Origin: Pseudozobellia sp. WGM2
GTDB taxonomy: Bacteria; Bacteroidota; Bacteroidia; Flavobacteriales; Flavobacteriaceae
Assembly: GCF_017810075.1 (NCBI RefSeq)
Contig: NZ_JADNYK010000002.1
Location: 372,001 to 436,000, forward strand
DNA length: 64,000 nucleotides
Reading direction: 5' to 3'
The translations under genes were made by a program, and so were the position numbers. Under the pieces are notes generated by a model that was not told the origin of the DNA, ran no database searches, and saw only the letters and a program-made list of their open reading frames with translations. Positions 54,713-63,241 of the stretch are shown piece after piece (the first letter of the stretch is position 1; every line of letters begins with the position of its first letter).

Positions 54713-55795
54713 TTATTCTATTAAGATGTTTAACGGTTTACCTTTCATTTTTTTAGAGCTGTCTTGAAGATCAAAAGCTTTCAGTACCGTAGGCGCAATT
54801 TGATTGCTGTACAGCTGTTCATTCTGTGCACTTTCACCTTGAGGGGATACGCCTTTTCCGAACAAAATCATCCAAACCGCACCTGCACCTTTTATTTTTT
54901 CTCCATGACTTTTCCAAGTTTCAAGAGGTTGAGTACCACGACCGTGGTCGGTGGTGATGATAAATAGCGTGTTGTCTTTATAAAATGAATCTTGTTGGGT
55001 GTAGCGCCACAACTCTTCAATCATTGCATCGGTATTTTTTGCCGATTTTAGATAGGCATCATATTCGCCATCGTGGGCAAAATCATCAGTTTCCCCATAG
55101 GCGATATATACCAGTTCAGGATGCTCTTTTTTCATATACTCCAGGGCATAATGATGTGTAAAGGCATCTAGGCGCACCGTACCCCAGGGGCTGGGCACTT
55201 TCGGCTGTAATTCGTTCAAAAACTTTTCGCGCTCAGAAAGGTTAGCTCCCGCTGCAACCTCGAAACCTGCGTTTACAGGTACTCCCGAACGCTCTTCGTT
55301 TACGATATATGGGAACACATCCCAACTTCCGAAAGCGGCAACCTTGCCTTTGTACCTTTTATCATGGTTTGCAATTTCGAGCAGGGTAGTGTTGGGGTTG
55401 TTTAATTTATCGTTGCTGGTTATTCGTTCGTCATCGGCATGGCCGGTCAAAATTTCATTGTATCCTGGGTAAGAAAACCACATTTTGTTGGTCAGGTCAA
55501 CTTTGCTGCCTAGCGCTCGATTCCCGTGCAATCGGCCTATTTTAGCTACCTCGTTCCATAGAAACGGCATTAAAGCTTCCCGTCTAGCTTTCTTTGTTTC
55601 TTTCCAAAATTGATTTTTCAAGGCAGTGGTGTCGTGTACGAAGTCTTTGTTGGCGACCAAAAGAGGGTCAGCTCCAGAGAAAAGTTCTTGCCACCTTAAT
55701 CCATCTAAAGTTATCAATACCACTTTAGGTTTATCTTGAGCCACAATAAGGTTCGTAACCAAAATAAACAAAAACAAAAGTTCTATTTTTTTCAT
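54713..55795 (-). CDS. Alkaline phosphatase-superfamily phosphodiesterase, exported
   Basis: A 360-residue protein with a signal peptide (LFILVTNLIVAQ). Metal sites and nucleophile of the alkaline phosphatase/NPP superfamily are visible: VVLITLDGLRWQELF, SYPGYNEILTG (the Ser aligns with the NPP nucleophile), YGETDDFAHDGEYD, FIITTDHGRG and a late His in WKSHGEKI. It should hydrolyse phosphomonoesters or diesters in the periplasm. Last gene of the operon; its ATG overlaps the preceding stop by 4 bp. Confidence 0.85.
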   Translation of the reverse strand: MKKIELLFLFILVTNLIVAQDKPKVVLITLDGLRWQELFSGADPLLVANKDFVHDTTALKNQFWKETKKARREALMPFLWNEVAKIGRLHGNRALGSKVDLTNKMWFSYPGYNEILTGHADDERITSNDKLNNPNTTLLEIANHDKRYKGKVAAFGSWDVFPYIVNEERSGVPVNAGFEVAAGANLSEREKFLNELQPKVPSPWGTVRLDAFTHHYALEYMKKEHPELVYIAYGETDDFAHDGEYDAYLKSAKNTDAMIEELWRYTQQDSFYKDNTLFIITTDHGRGTQPLETWKSHGEKIKGAGAVWMILFGKGVSPQGESAQNEQLYSNQIAPTVLKAFDLQDSSKKMKGKPLNILIE

Positions 55796-57378
55796 TTTGA
55801 AGAGGTTTTAAAAGTTCCGGTTTCTGACCATTCGCTCCAATTCAGGTTTTGGTCTCTGTAGCGCACGCGCCAATAGTAGGTTGTCGAAGGGGAAAGACGT
55901 TTGCTAGGTTCGTCTGTAAGGTCGTCATCTTTCTGCCTATTTTCAAGATAATACCAATTTTCAGATTGTTTCCAGCTGTCAAGTACAAGTTTTGAGAAAT
56001 CGTTTTTGGTTGATATTTGCCAATGGGAAGCTGCATGATAAGCGCCCTCGTGCGAACTGCTAAATGCCTTGGCCTTTAAGACAGTGCCTGTAAAAGGGAT
56101 GGTAGCATCAGTGGAAACCGTTTCTGGAGTATTGGGCTTTCGGTCTTTGGCGTATACCGTAATTTCGTCGGTCTTTTCGTTTTCTCGAAAAACATTCTCA
56201 TTGCCCCTACTAATTCTTTTTAAAGTGAACTTCGGCCCTTCTTGAGAGGCATCGACCTCTACCATTACAAAACCATATTCATCTTGGGTTACGGTAAACT
56301 CGTCATAATCTCTACCTTCGAATTCGCCCCAATTGTCAATTGCGCCACCGGCACTGGCCACATTCACCCATAGGTGTTTGTGGTCTTTCGATTGACCGCG
56401 AGAATAACCGTGTGTATGCCCAAAGAAATGTAGACTTGGTTTGCCCGTTTTTGTGGTAAATTCTTCTAACATTTTAACCACTTTTCCGGTAGATTCTTCC
56501 TCCCCGGGAATCCATAATTCAGATTTATGCGGATGGTGAAGTTGAGCGAACACAAAATCGATATCGGCGTTCTTCTCGGTGTCTTCCAGCACCTCTTTCA
56601 ACCAATCATATTGTTTTTGAATATTTCGGAAACCTTCATTGGAATCAAGGCCGATAATTCGGGTATTGCCATAATCTTTGTACCACCAATGCTCGGCGTA
56701 GGCAGGCGTGCCATTTTCAGGAAGACTGAAGTACTTGAAATAGTAAGTGGTGTTTTTTTCGTGATTGCCTAAAACGGGATAGACAGGTATTTCGGAAAAC
56801 AAATTTTTTGAAGGTCTAAAAAAGTGGTCGTTCCAGTGGGTATAATTAGTGCCGTCTGAAACCAGATCACCGGGGATCATCACCAAGGCCAAATTTTCAG
56901 CAACATCCTTACCATATTCTTTTTTTAAATAAGGAAGAATGCCATCGTTTACTATCTCTGAAAACTTATCAGGATGTTGACCGTCAATCTGCATGTCGCT
57001 CATAGCAAGCATGTTGAAAGATTGATTATCGCTGCCGAAAGGGGGTGTTTTAAATTGAAATATATCGGAAACCAGTTTGCCCGTACGAACGCGGTAATAA
57101 TAAACCGTAAATCGTTTTAGACCCTCAATTTTAACCTCGTGTACCCGTGAATCACTAAAATTGATGTCATAGGAAAATCCTTCAGACTTTTTGCCCAGCT
57201 TGGGTGTTGTGCCGTATTCCACCACGCTTTGCTCTCCATTGGAGGTTTCCCATTTGATGATAATAGAATGGGGAGTTGCATCTTGTAAAAATGGATGCAC
57301 TACAAATTCCGTTGCCGTTTTTTGGGCCTGTATACAAACCGCAAACAGCAATAATAAAAGAGTAATCTTTTTGTTCAT
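55792..57378 (-). CDS. Purple-acid-phosphatase-like metallophosphoesterase with FN3 domains
   Basis: A 528-residue exported protein (signal peptide to FAVCIQAQ). Order: N-terminal fibronectin III-like domain as in purple acid phosphatases (about 25-115, ending YYYRVRTGKLV); metallophosphatase domain (MLAMSDMQIDG, MIPGDLVSDG, PVLGNHEKN, AQLHHPHKSE, FFGHTHGYSRG); and a C-terminal FN3-like domain (about 430-525, STTYYWRVRYRDQN). It likely removes phosphate from organic esters outside the cytoplasm. 17 bp after the PLP-enzyme gene. Confidence 0.87.
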   Translation of the reverse strand: MNKKITLLLLLFAVCIQAQKTATEFVVHPFLQDATPHSIIIKWETSNGEQSVVEYGTTPKLGKKSEGFSYDINFSDSRVHEVKIEGLKRFTVYYYRVRTGKLVSDIFQFKTPPFGSDNQSFNMLAMSDMQIDGQHPDKFSEIVNDGILPYLKKEYGKDVAENLALVMIPGDLVSDGTNYTHWNDHFFRPSKNLFSEIPVYPVLGNHEKNTTYYFKYFSLPENGTPAYAEHWWYKDYGNTRIIGLDSNEGFRNIQKQYDWLKEVLEDTEKNADIDFVFAQLHHPHKSELWIPGEEESTGKVVKMLEEFTTKTGKPSLHFFGHTHGYSRGQSKDHKHLWVNVASAGGAIDNWGEFEGRDYDEFTVTQDEYGFVMVEVDASQEGPKFTLKRISRGNENVFRENEKTDEITVYAKDRKPNTPETVSTDATIPFTGTVLKAKAFSSSHEGAYHAASHWQISTKNDFSKLVLDSWKQSENWYYLENRQKDDDLTDEPSKRLSPSTTYYWRVRYRDQNLNWSEWSETGTFKTSSK

Positions 57379-57395
57379 TTTTGGTATAGTTTGAA

Positions 57396-58754
57396 TTATA
57401 GTTGTTCTAGTGCATTGTCAATAATCTCAATAGCTTTCCGTAGTTCTTTTTTAGAAATGGTCAAAGCTGGGGACAGTTGCAATACGTTGCCCGCGGAAAC
57501 CTTGAAGCTTAGTCCGTGTTTTAAACAATGGTACATGACCTTTTCAGCCTCAAGAATTGCTTTTTCTTTGGTGCTTCTGTCTTTCACGAGTTCTATGCCC
57601 CAAAGGAGGCCTGCCCCACGAACATCACCGATTACGCCGTATTTACTTTGAAGTTTTAAAAGCTCGTTAGACATGAACTTGGCATCTTCCTGAGTTTTTT
57701 CCAATAGGTTTTCCTCTTCAATAATTTCTATGGTACTTAAGGCGGCCAAAGCACCTAGCGGACTCTTCTCATGAGTGTAGTGCCCCAAAGAGATATCGCC
57801 GAAACGGTTGTAATCATCTCTTGTGACCATTGCTGCTTGTGGAAAAATGCCTCCGCCAAGGCCTTTCCCTAAACAAAGAATATCGGGTTCGATTTCAAAA
57901 TGCTCAAAGGCGAACATCTTGCCCGTTCTGCCCAATGCAATCGGTATTTCATCAAGAATCAATAGTACACCATACCTATCGCATAGCGCTCGTGCTTCTT
58001 GCCAGAATTTTTTGGAGGGTATTTGAACATCTGTATTTCTGATAGTCTCGGCCAAAAATGCCCCGATATCACCTTCTTTCGCAAAAACATACTCCAAATG
58101 TTCTAGGCATTTATTTTCGTCACCTTCAAAGATACCTCGGTAAGATACAGGTGGCGGAATTCGCTCTACCCCGGGCATTAACGGACCCATATATTCCCTG
58201 AAAACAGCTTCTCCACCCACACCGATGGCGTCAAGCGATGCGCCATGAAAAGAATCCCAAAAAGAGACCACTTTGAATTTTCCGGTTACGGCCCTTGCCA
58301 ATTTAAGGGCGATACCAATAGCAGAACTGCCATTGGGGGTCATTAAGGTTCGATTTAAGTCTGAGGGAAGAAGGGAAGCCAATTTTTCAGCAAAGTTGAT
58401 AGCATTTTCATTAGTATACCTACGTGTTGAGAACGTAAGTGATTGTAATTGCCCGGTCAATTTTTGAACCAATTTAGGGTGTGAAAACCCTAATTGATGC
58501 ACATTGTTACCATGAAAATCAAGATACTTCTTTCCGTCAATATTTTGGATATAGGGCCCTTCGCAGTTTTTGAGTACATCTAAACATGGGGTTGATAGCG
58601 ATTGATGCAGAAAGAATTTCGCATCTTTTTCTAAAAGTTTTTTGGTTTCTGGATCAACGTTTTCATTCAACCATTTTTCTCTTTCGGGTGTAAAATTTAT
58701 ATCGCCTTCGGTACGTTTATTGAGTGCTATTTTTTTAGGATCATCGTGCTTCAT
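57396..58754 (-). CDS. Class III PLP enzyme, candidate aminophosphonate ammonia-lyase (PbfA-like)
   Basis: About 452 residues of the class III aminotransferase fold: TPNGSSAIGIALKLAR (phosphate site), FWDSFHGASLDA, LILDEIPIALGRTG with the PLP-ring Asp, and CLGKGLGGGIFPQAA with the Schiff-base lysine (about 290). The segments FFLHQSLSTPCLDVL and LDFHGNNVHQLGFSHP resemble, from memory, (R)-1-hydroxy-2-aminoethylphosphonate ammonia-lyase PbfA; phosphoethanolamine phospho-lyase and ordinary transaminases are alternatives. Cytoplasmic. The ATG at 58754 (MKHDDPKK) lies inside the end of the MBL gene, giving a 14-bp overlap; 58772 is an alternative start. Its setting among phosphatases supports a phosphorus substrate. 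Confidence 0.65.
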   Translation of the reverse strand: MKHDDPKKIALNKRTEGDINFTPEREKWLNENVDPETKKLLEKDAKFFLHQSLSTPCLDVLKNCEGPYIQNIDGKKYLDFHGNNVHQLGFSHPKLVQKLTGQLQSLTFSTRRYTNENAINFAEKLASLLPSDLNRTLMTPNGSSAIGIALKLARAVTGKFKVVSFWDSFHGASLDAIGVGGEAVFREYMGPLMPGVERIPPPVSYRGIFEGDENKCLEHLEYVFAKEGDIGAFLAETIRNTDVQIPSKKFWQEARALCDRYGVLLILDEIPIALGRTGKMFAFEHFEIEPDILCLGKGLGGGIFPQAAMVTRDDYNRFGDISLGHYTHEKSPLGALAALSTIEIIEEENLLEKTQEDAKFMSNELLKLQSKYGVIGDVRGAGLLWGIELVKDRSTKEKAILEAEKVMYHCLKHGLSFKVSAGNVLQLSPALTISKKELRKAIEIIDNALEQL

Positions 58755-60009
58755 AAGGTCCGTGCTTCGCAATAATTTCTCGACTTGTGGTCGAATCGTT
58801 CAATATAAATACTTCGTAACTTTTTCCTTTTTTGGCAACCCTAACGACTATGTGGCCATTTTGACTTTTGTATTGGTTCAAACGCTCTCCGATGACCTCT
58901 TTTAGTGGTTGAAGCATTACGGTTGAAAATAGATCTCGGTCTCCCGGATATAAAGCTTTAGAAGTAATTCGTCGCAATACCTCTTCCCCAGGGTGGTCTG
59001 AAGACCAGTTTTGCTGAATCCATACCCTAGGTCTGAGGGTTCGAACATACTCGACGTTTTGAGAATCACGATTGCCATGGTGGTTCAACGTGGCAACATC
59101 AACCGACCCAATAACCGGTGCGACGTTCGATTCTAAAGAGTTGATGTCAGATGCCCCAAAAGGTCCGACACCACTGATATCTCCCCCAGTGAAATAATCA
59201 AAGGCGCCGTAAGAGATTTTGATACACGTACTCAACGGGTTTTCCCCTGGATATTCCCCTTCGGAAAAAAGGGGATAAGTGCTGTCGTTTTTGCCCGTCC
59301 ATACCTGTCCGTTGACGGCAATATTTCGAATGCTAAAATCGGGAAATTTTTCAGGTGATGTTTTTAACTTTATTTGGTTCAGCTTTCCGGCAATTAGCTC
59401 TTCGTGTTCGATACCAGAAGTTTTTGAGTGGTACTCGATAAAATTCCAATAATTTGTCAAAGAAGAAATCATTCCGAACTCATCATCTTTACTTAGTTCG
59501 GACTGTATTTTTGGGTTCTTTAGGTCAATCGGAAAAGAGCTTCCCCGGTCTATTATGGTCTTTATGGGCAAATGATGCCCCACTTCGACCAAGCCAGTGA
59601 GGGCATAGTTTCCCTTAGATATAAATTCTCGTTCCGCATCCATCTCACCAAAATGATCGTCATGGTAATGGGTAATCATGGCATAATCTAATTGGCTTTT
59701 ATTGCTTTTTGGTGAAAATTGTTCGATATAGTCGACGACCCACGCCATAGCGGACCTTGAGCGGTTGGGTACAAGATTGGCATTTCGTGCCGACAGTGTT
59801 CTGGCACGGGTTTCTGACATATCGCCGGCATCTATTAAAAGGGTAGTGCCATCAGGTAAAATTGAGAAAGCTGCATCGCCCCTACCGGTATTGATATGAT
59901 GAATATCTAACATGCCCTCTTCCCAAGGGGGTAACTGCTGCCCGTTTTGGGCAAAAAGAACGTTAATTGTCAAAAACAAGTAACAATATAAGGGCAATCT
60001 AAGGTTCAT
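58741..60009 (-). CDS. Exported metallo-beta-lactamase-fold hydrolase
   Basis: A 422-residue protein with a signal peptide (TINVLFAQ) and a ComEC-type MBL domain: LLIDAGDMS, the zinc motif THYHDDHFGEMD (about 130), FTGGDISGVG and TLNHHGNRDS. Such stand-alone exported forms are probably phosphodiesterases or nucleases, but no substrate is known. It is 4 bp from the phosphodiesterase gene upstream and overlaps the PLP-enzyme gene, so it is firmly within the operon. Confidence 0.8.
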   Translation of the reverse strand: MNLRLPLYCYLFLTINVLFAQNGQQLPPWEEGMLDIHHINTGRGDAAFSILPDGTTLLIDAGDMSETRARTLSARNANLVPNRSRSAMAWVVDYIEQFSPKSNKSQLDYAMITHYHDDHFGEMDAEREFISKGNYALTGLVEVGHHLPIKTIIDRGSSFPIDLKNPKIQSELSKDDEFGMISSLTNYWNFIEYHSKTSGIEHEELIAGKLNQIKLKTSPEKFPDFSIRNIAVNGQVWTGKNDSTYPLFSEGEYPGENPLSTCIKISYGAFDYFTGGDISGVGPFGASDINSLESNVAPVIGSVDVATLNHHGNRDSQNVEYVRTLRPRVWIQQNWSSDHPGEEVLRRITSKALYPGDRDLFSTVMLQPLKEVIGERLNQYKSQNGHIVVRVAKKGKSYEVFILNDSTTSREIIAKHGPYEAR

Positions 60010-60013
60010 CGAT

Positions 60014-61633
60014 CTATTTTTTTAACATGGAGCTTGGTAGTATTTGTTTGGCCATTTTTCCCGATTCGATGAAAACATCGAGCCAACCATCACCACCTCC
60101 ATTGAACCAAAGAACCTCAAGCTTGTGTGCCCCCGATTCTAATTTCATTTGCCCACCGTTCTCTTTGACCCCGTGGTCGCCGTCATTATCTACGACCAGT
60201 TCTCCATCTATAAAAAGTTTGCTGCCATCATCGGAGCGCGTAAAAAATGTATAAGTGTCCGCTTCATTGATTTGAATCTGAGAAGTGAACCGAACTGCGG
60301 TATTTGCTTTGATTTTATCTTTAATTTCATCGGAAGCAATTTCAAAAGAATGACCGGAAACGTCAGCTTTTTTATTTTTCAATTCGGGGACAAATTTCAA
60401 TCCTTCTAAATAAAAAACCTCATATTGAACTGGCTTTGGGGTGTCTTTAGGATTGAATCTAAAATAGGCCTCGCTTACCATGCTTCTTATTTTACCTTCT
60501 TTGAAGATAGCGCTTTTCACCACTGAATTTTCGGTTAATTGAAAAGGCTTTAGGTAGCGTTCGGAAGATTTAGTCGGAAAACTACCATCTGTGGTATAGC
60601 GAGTTTCACCTTCGGTATTGGGATTTTCTATTATCACCTCAGCCTTCTCATTAAAAAGGCCGCCTGCCTTTTTATAACCTTCAGATTTAGGTAAAATTGA
60701 AGGTTGTTGTAACTGAATCAAAGTAGGGTAAACATCATTCGATATAAAACCTTTAAAAGCCGACTTGACAGGTTTGCCAATCCAAGCATGGGGTATCTCT
60801 AATCCTAAAGCAAAAGCAACGGTGGCCGCATTGTCATACTGATAAACGGGGTGTAAAATGGTATGTCCTTTTTTAACCGACGGCCCCCAAACAATAAATG
60901 GAATTTCAACTTCCTGAAGAGATTCGCCTCCATGACCTTTACCCAATCCGCCATGGTCGGCACTAATGATGACCAAGGTTCTATCTGAAATGCCTGCTGC
61001 TTCAATAGCGTTCATGACTTCTTTGAGAAGTTCATCTGATTTTTCTACGGATTCGTAATAATGTGGGGTTCCATGACCATATTCATGACCCGCATGGTCG
61101 ACATGATCAAAATGAACAAAAGTGAATTTAGCCTTTTTTGATCGGATGTATTCGCTGGCAACCTTAGCCGTTTCATCTTCTGATTCAGGGTTTACATCAT
61201 AATCGACAGCACTTTTCTCGAATAATCTACCAAAACCGCCCCAGTGGTAAATGGCGCCAACCTCTTTATTAGGAAAGTTCGTGTCAACCAGCTTGAATAT
61301 TGTGGGGAATAAGAATTCTTCACTCTGGGTTACGGCCGGTAAAGTAAAGTTGTCACGTTCCCAGGCATTGGAGGTAATGCCATGTTGTTCGGTACCTGCG
61401 CCCATGATCATAGAGGCCCAATTACTGCTCGAGCTTGTTGGCAGTACGGCCCTGGCGTGCATAGTCGAAGCGCCTTCCGCAATTAATTTATCAAAGGTCG
61501 GGGTGTCGGCATTTTTAAGTCCATCTGGGCTGAGTCCGTCAAAACCTATTACCACTACGTGTTCGATTTTTTGTGTTGGAGCCTTTTGGGCATGCATGTA
61601 AATAGACCATAGCACAAAAAGCGCTATGGTCAT
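60014..61633 (-). CDS. NPP-type phosphodiesterase with chitobiase-C-like and PA14 domains
   Basis: About 539 residues from ATG 61633 (signal peptide TIALFVLWSIYMHAQ); the frame opens at 61735 inside susD, which is unlikely. Residues about 25-300 are alkaline phosphatase/NPP fold: VVVIGFDGLSPDG, LPTSSSSNWASMIMG (nucleophile), FDHVDHAGHEYGHG and IISADHGGLGKGHGG. Then a chitobiase-C/FN3-like module (about 330-410: YTTDGSFPTKSSERY, SVVKSAIFKEGKIRS) and a PA14-type carbohydrate-binding domain (about 430-535: YTFFTRSDDGSKLFIDGELV). The mix of phosphodiesterase with glycan-binding modules suggests a phosphate-decorated glycan. Confidence 0.85.
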   Translation of the reverse strand: MTIALFVLWSIYMHAQKAPTQKIEHVVVIGFDGLSPDGLKNADTPTFDKLIAEGASTMHARAVLPTSSSSNWASMIMGAGTEQHGITSNAWERDNFTLPAVTQSEEFLFPTIFKLVDTNFPNKEVGAIYHWGGFGRLFEKSAVDYDVNPESEDETAKVASEYIRSKKAKFTFVHFDHVDHAGHEYGHGTPHYYESVEKSDELLKEVMNAIEAAGISDRTLVIISADHGGLGKGHGGESLQEVEIPFIVWGPSVKKGHTILHPVYQYDNAATVAFALGLEIPHAWIGKPVKSAFKGFISNDVYPTLIQLQQPSILPKSEGYKKAGGLFNEKAEVIIENPNTEGETRYTTDGSFPTKSSERYLKPFQLTENSVVKSAIFKEGKIRSMVSEAYFRFNPKDTPKPVQYEVFYLEGLKFVPELKNKKADVSGHSFEIASDEIKDKIKANTAVRFTSQIQINEADTYTFFTRSDDGSKLFIDGELVVDNDGDHGVKENGGQMKLESGAHKLEVLWFNGGGDGWLDVFIESGKMAKQILPSSMLKK

Positions 61634-61658
61634 TTTTGAAGTTCGATATTTTGGTGAT

Positions 61659-63212
61659 TTAGTCCACATCCCACCAAAGTTTTGTATTGATATTATCGGG
61701 GCCCATCTGTTGCACGGCCGCTTCATAGTTGGCATTATTGGTAGATTTTACCGAGTTCGGGTATTGAAAACGTACGGGTACCATCATATCGTTTGCCGAA
61801 TCTTGTCCTGGAATTACCTCTGGCATTCCAGTTCTTCGCCAATCAGACCATCCTTCAAATCCCGTGTAGAAAAGGGAAATCCACTTTTGAAGGGCAATTT
61901 TTTCCAGTTTTTCATCTGCCGTTCCGGCATAGGCTACTTTTTCTTGGGCAATGTAAGCATCTAAATCTGTTGCTTGCATAGCTGTGGCAATTTCTGACCA
62001 TCCGCCGGCGGTAACACGTTGGGTATAGTAATCAAAAGAGGCCTTAATACCATTTTCGTAATAGGTAGCTGCATCACCAACAGTTATCCATGCTTTTTCC
62101 CGTGCTTCAGCAAGAATGAACTGAAGTTCTGAATAGCTCATAATAATGGTTTGTGATGCGGTAGCCGATGCTTGTTCTGGGTTACAGGCCCTACATCCTA
62201 ATAATATTCCTAATCTTGATATATAGTTAGACCCAGATTCCTCAGGGTTGCCGGTAGGGCTATATCCTAATGCGGCCTCGTCATCCAAACCGTTCGGCAT
62301 ACCGACATAATCGTCAAAATTATCAGAATAGATTCCTTTTTCAGAGTTTGTAGTAGGCTGGGCAAAAACTACCAATCGTGTGTCGTTCAATTCTTTTAAC
62401 CTGGTCTCTAAGGTTTGGCTCAAACGCACTTCATCAAAACTACCTGACCTTGTCTCATATTTTGGTTGCGGGTTAAGCGCGTTCCACTGAACGAAGGCCA
62501 TATCGTCATTGTTCTCAAAAATTGGATAGGTGGCAGGGTCTGCAAGTATTTGTTGCATGCCGGCAACAGTCTTGGCATTTGCCACATTACTAATTCGCAT
62601 TAGGAGGCGTAACCTTAGGGAGTTGGCGAATTTTTGCCATTTCTGAATGTCTCCATCATAGAAGATATCGCCGGAAATATTGCTTTGTCCGGCCAAGAGC
62701 GTATTCGCTGTTTCAAGATCGGCCAGAATACCATCATAAATAACTTCTTGTCTATCAAACGCCGGAGTAATATTTCCATCGCTGATGCCTTTCGTGGCTT
62801 CGGTATACGGCACATCTCCGTAGGCATCTGTCAGGTAAGAATAGATCCAAGATTTCATTACGAGGCCTACCCCATAATAGTTCTGCGCTTCTGGCACATC
62901 TTTGGTGTCCCTAAGAATGTTTTCTACATCTCTTAACGAGGCATAGGCATTGTCATATGGGTCGCCAGATGGAGACCAGTTATAGGTATCACCACTGGTA
63001 AATTGTAATCGGGCGCCATATTGTACCACGGTAAAGCCTTCTTCCCAACCTTGGTCGCCCCAGTTGTAAGCCATTTCTCTTTGTATGCCGGGCAGCAATA
63101 GTTCTGGTTGTGCGGATGCAGGGTAATTGGGGTTGATATTTAGTTCTTCAAAATTTTCTGTACAGCTTACAACTATCAAGAGGGTAGCTAATACTAATAC
63201 TATATTTTTCAT
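61659..63212 (-). CDS. SusD-like (SusD_2 type) outer membrane lipoprotein
   Basis: A 517-residue lipoprotein (LLIVVSC lipobox) of the SusD_2 subgroup: NFEELNINPNYPASAQPELLLPGIQREMA at the start, YGVGLVMKSWIYSYLTDAYGDVPY, KWQKFANSLRLRLLMRISN, and IALQKWISLFYTGFEGWSDWRRTG near the end. It belongs to a different SusD branch than the one at 43821, so the two pairs probably bind different ligands. 29 bp after the SusC stop and 25 bp before the phosphodiesterase gene. Confidence 0.93.
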   Translation of the reverse strand: MKNIVLVLATLLIVVSCTENFEELNINPNYPASAQPELLLPGIQREMAYNWGDQGWEEGFTVVQYGARLQFTSGDTYNWSPSGDPYDNAYASLRDVENILRDTKDVPEAQNYYGVGLVMKSWIYSYLTDAYGDVPYTEATKGISDGNITPAFDRQEVIYDGILADLETANTLLAGQSNISGDIFYDGDIQKWQKFANSLRLRLLMRISNVANAKTVAGMQQILADPATYPIFENNDDMAFVQWNALNPQPKYETRSGSFDEVRLSQTLETRLKELNDTRLVVFAQPTTNSEKGIYSDNFDDYVGMPNGLDDEAALGYSPTGNPEESGSNYISRLGILLGCRACNPEQASATASQTIIMSYSELQFILAEAREKAWITVGDAATYYENGIKASFDYYTQRVTAGGWSEIATAMQATDLDAYIAQEKVAYAGTADEKLEKIALQKWISLFYTGFEGWSDWRRTGMPEVIPGQDSANDMMVPVRFQYPNSVKSTNNANYEAAVQQMGPDNINTKLWWDVD

Positions 63213-63241
63213 AGTGTTATAATTATTTTGGTAATACTACT

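Noticed and set aside
61634-61735. N-terminal extension of the NPP-PA14 protein
   Set aside because: It would overlap susD by 77 bp and precede a clear signal peptide that starts at 61633.
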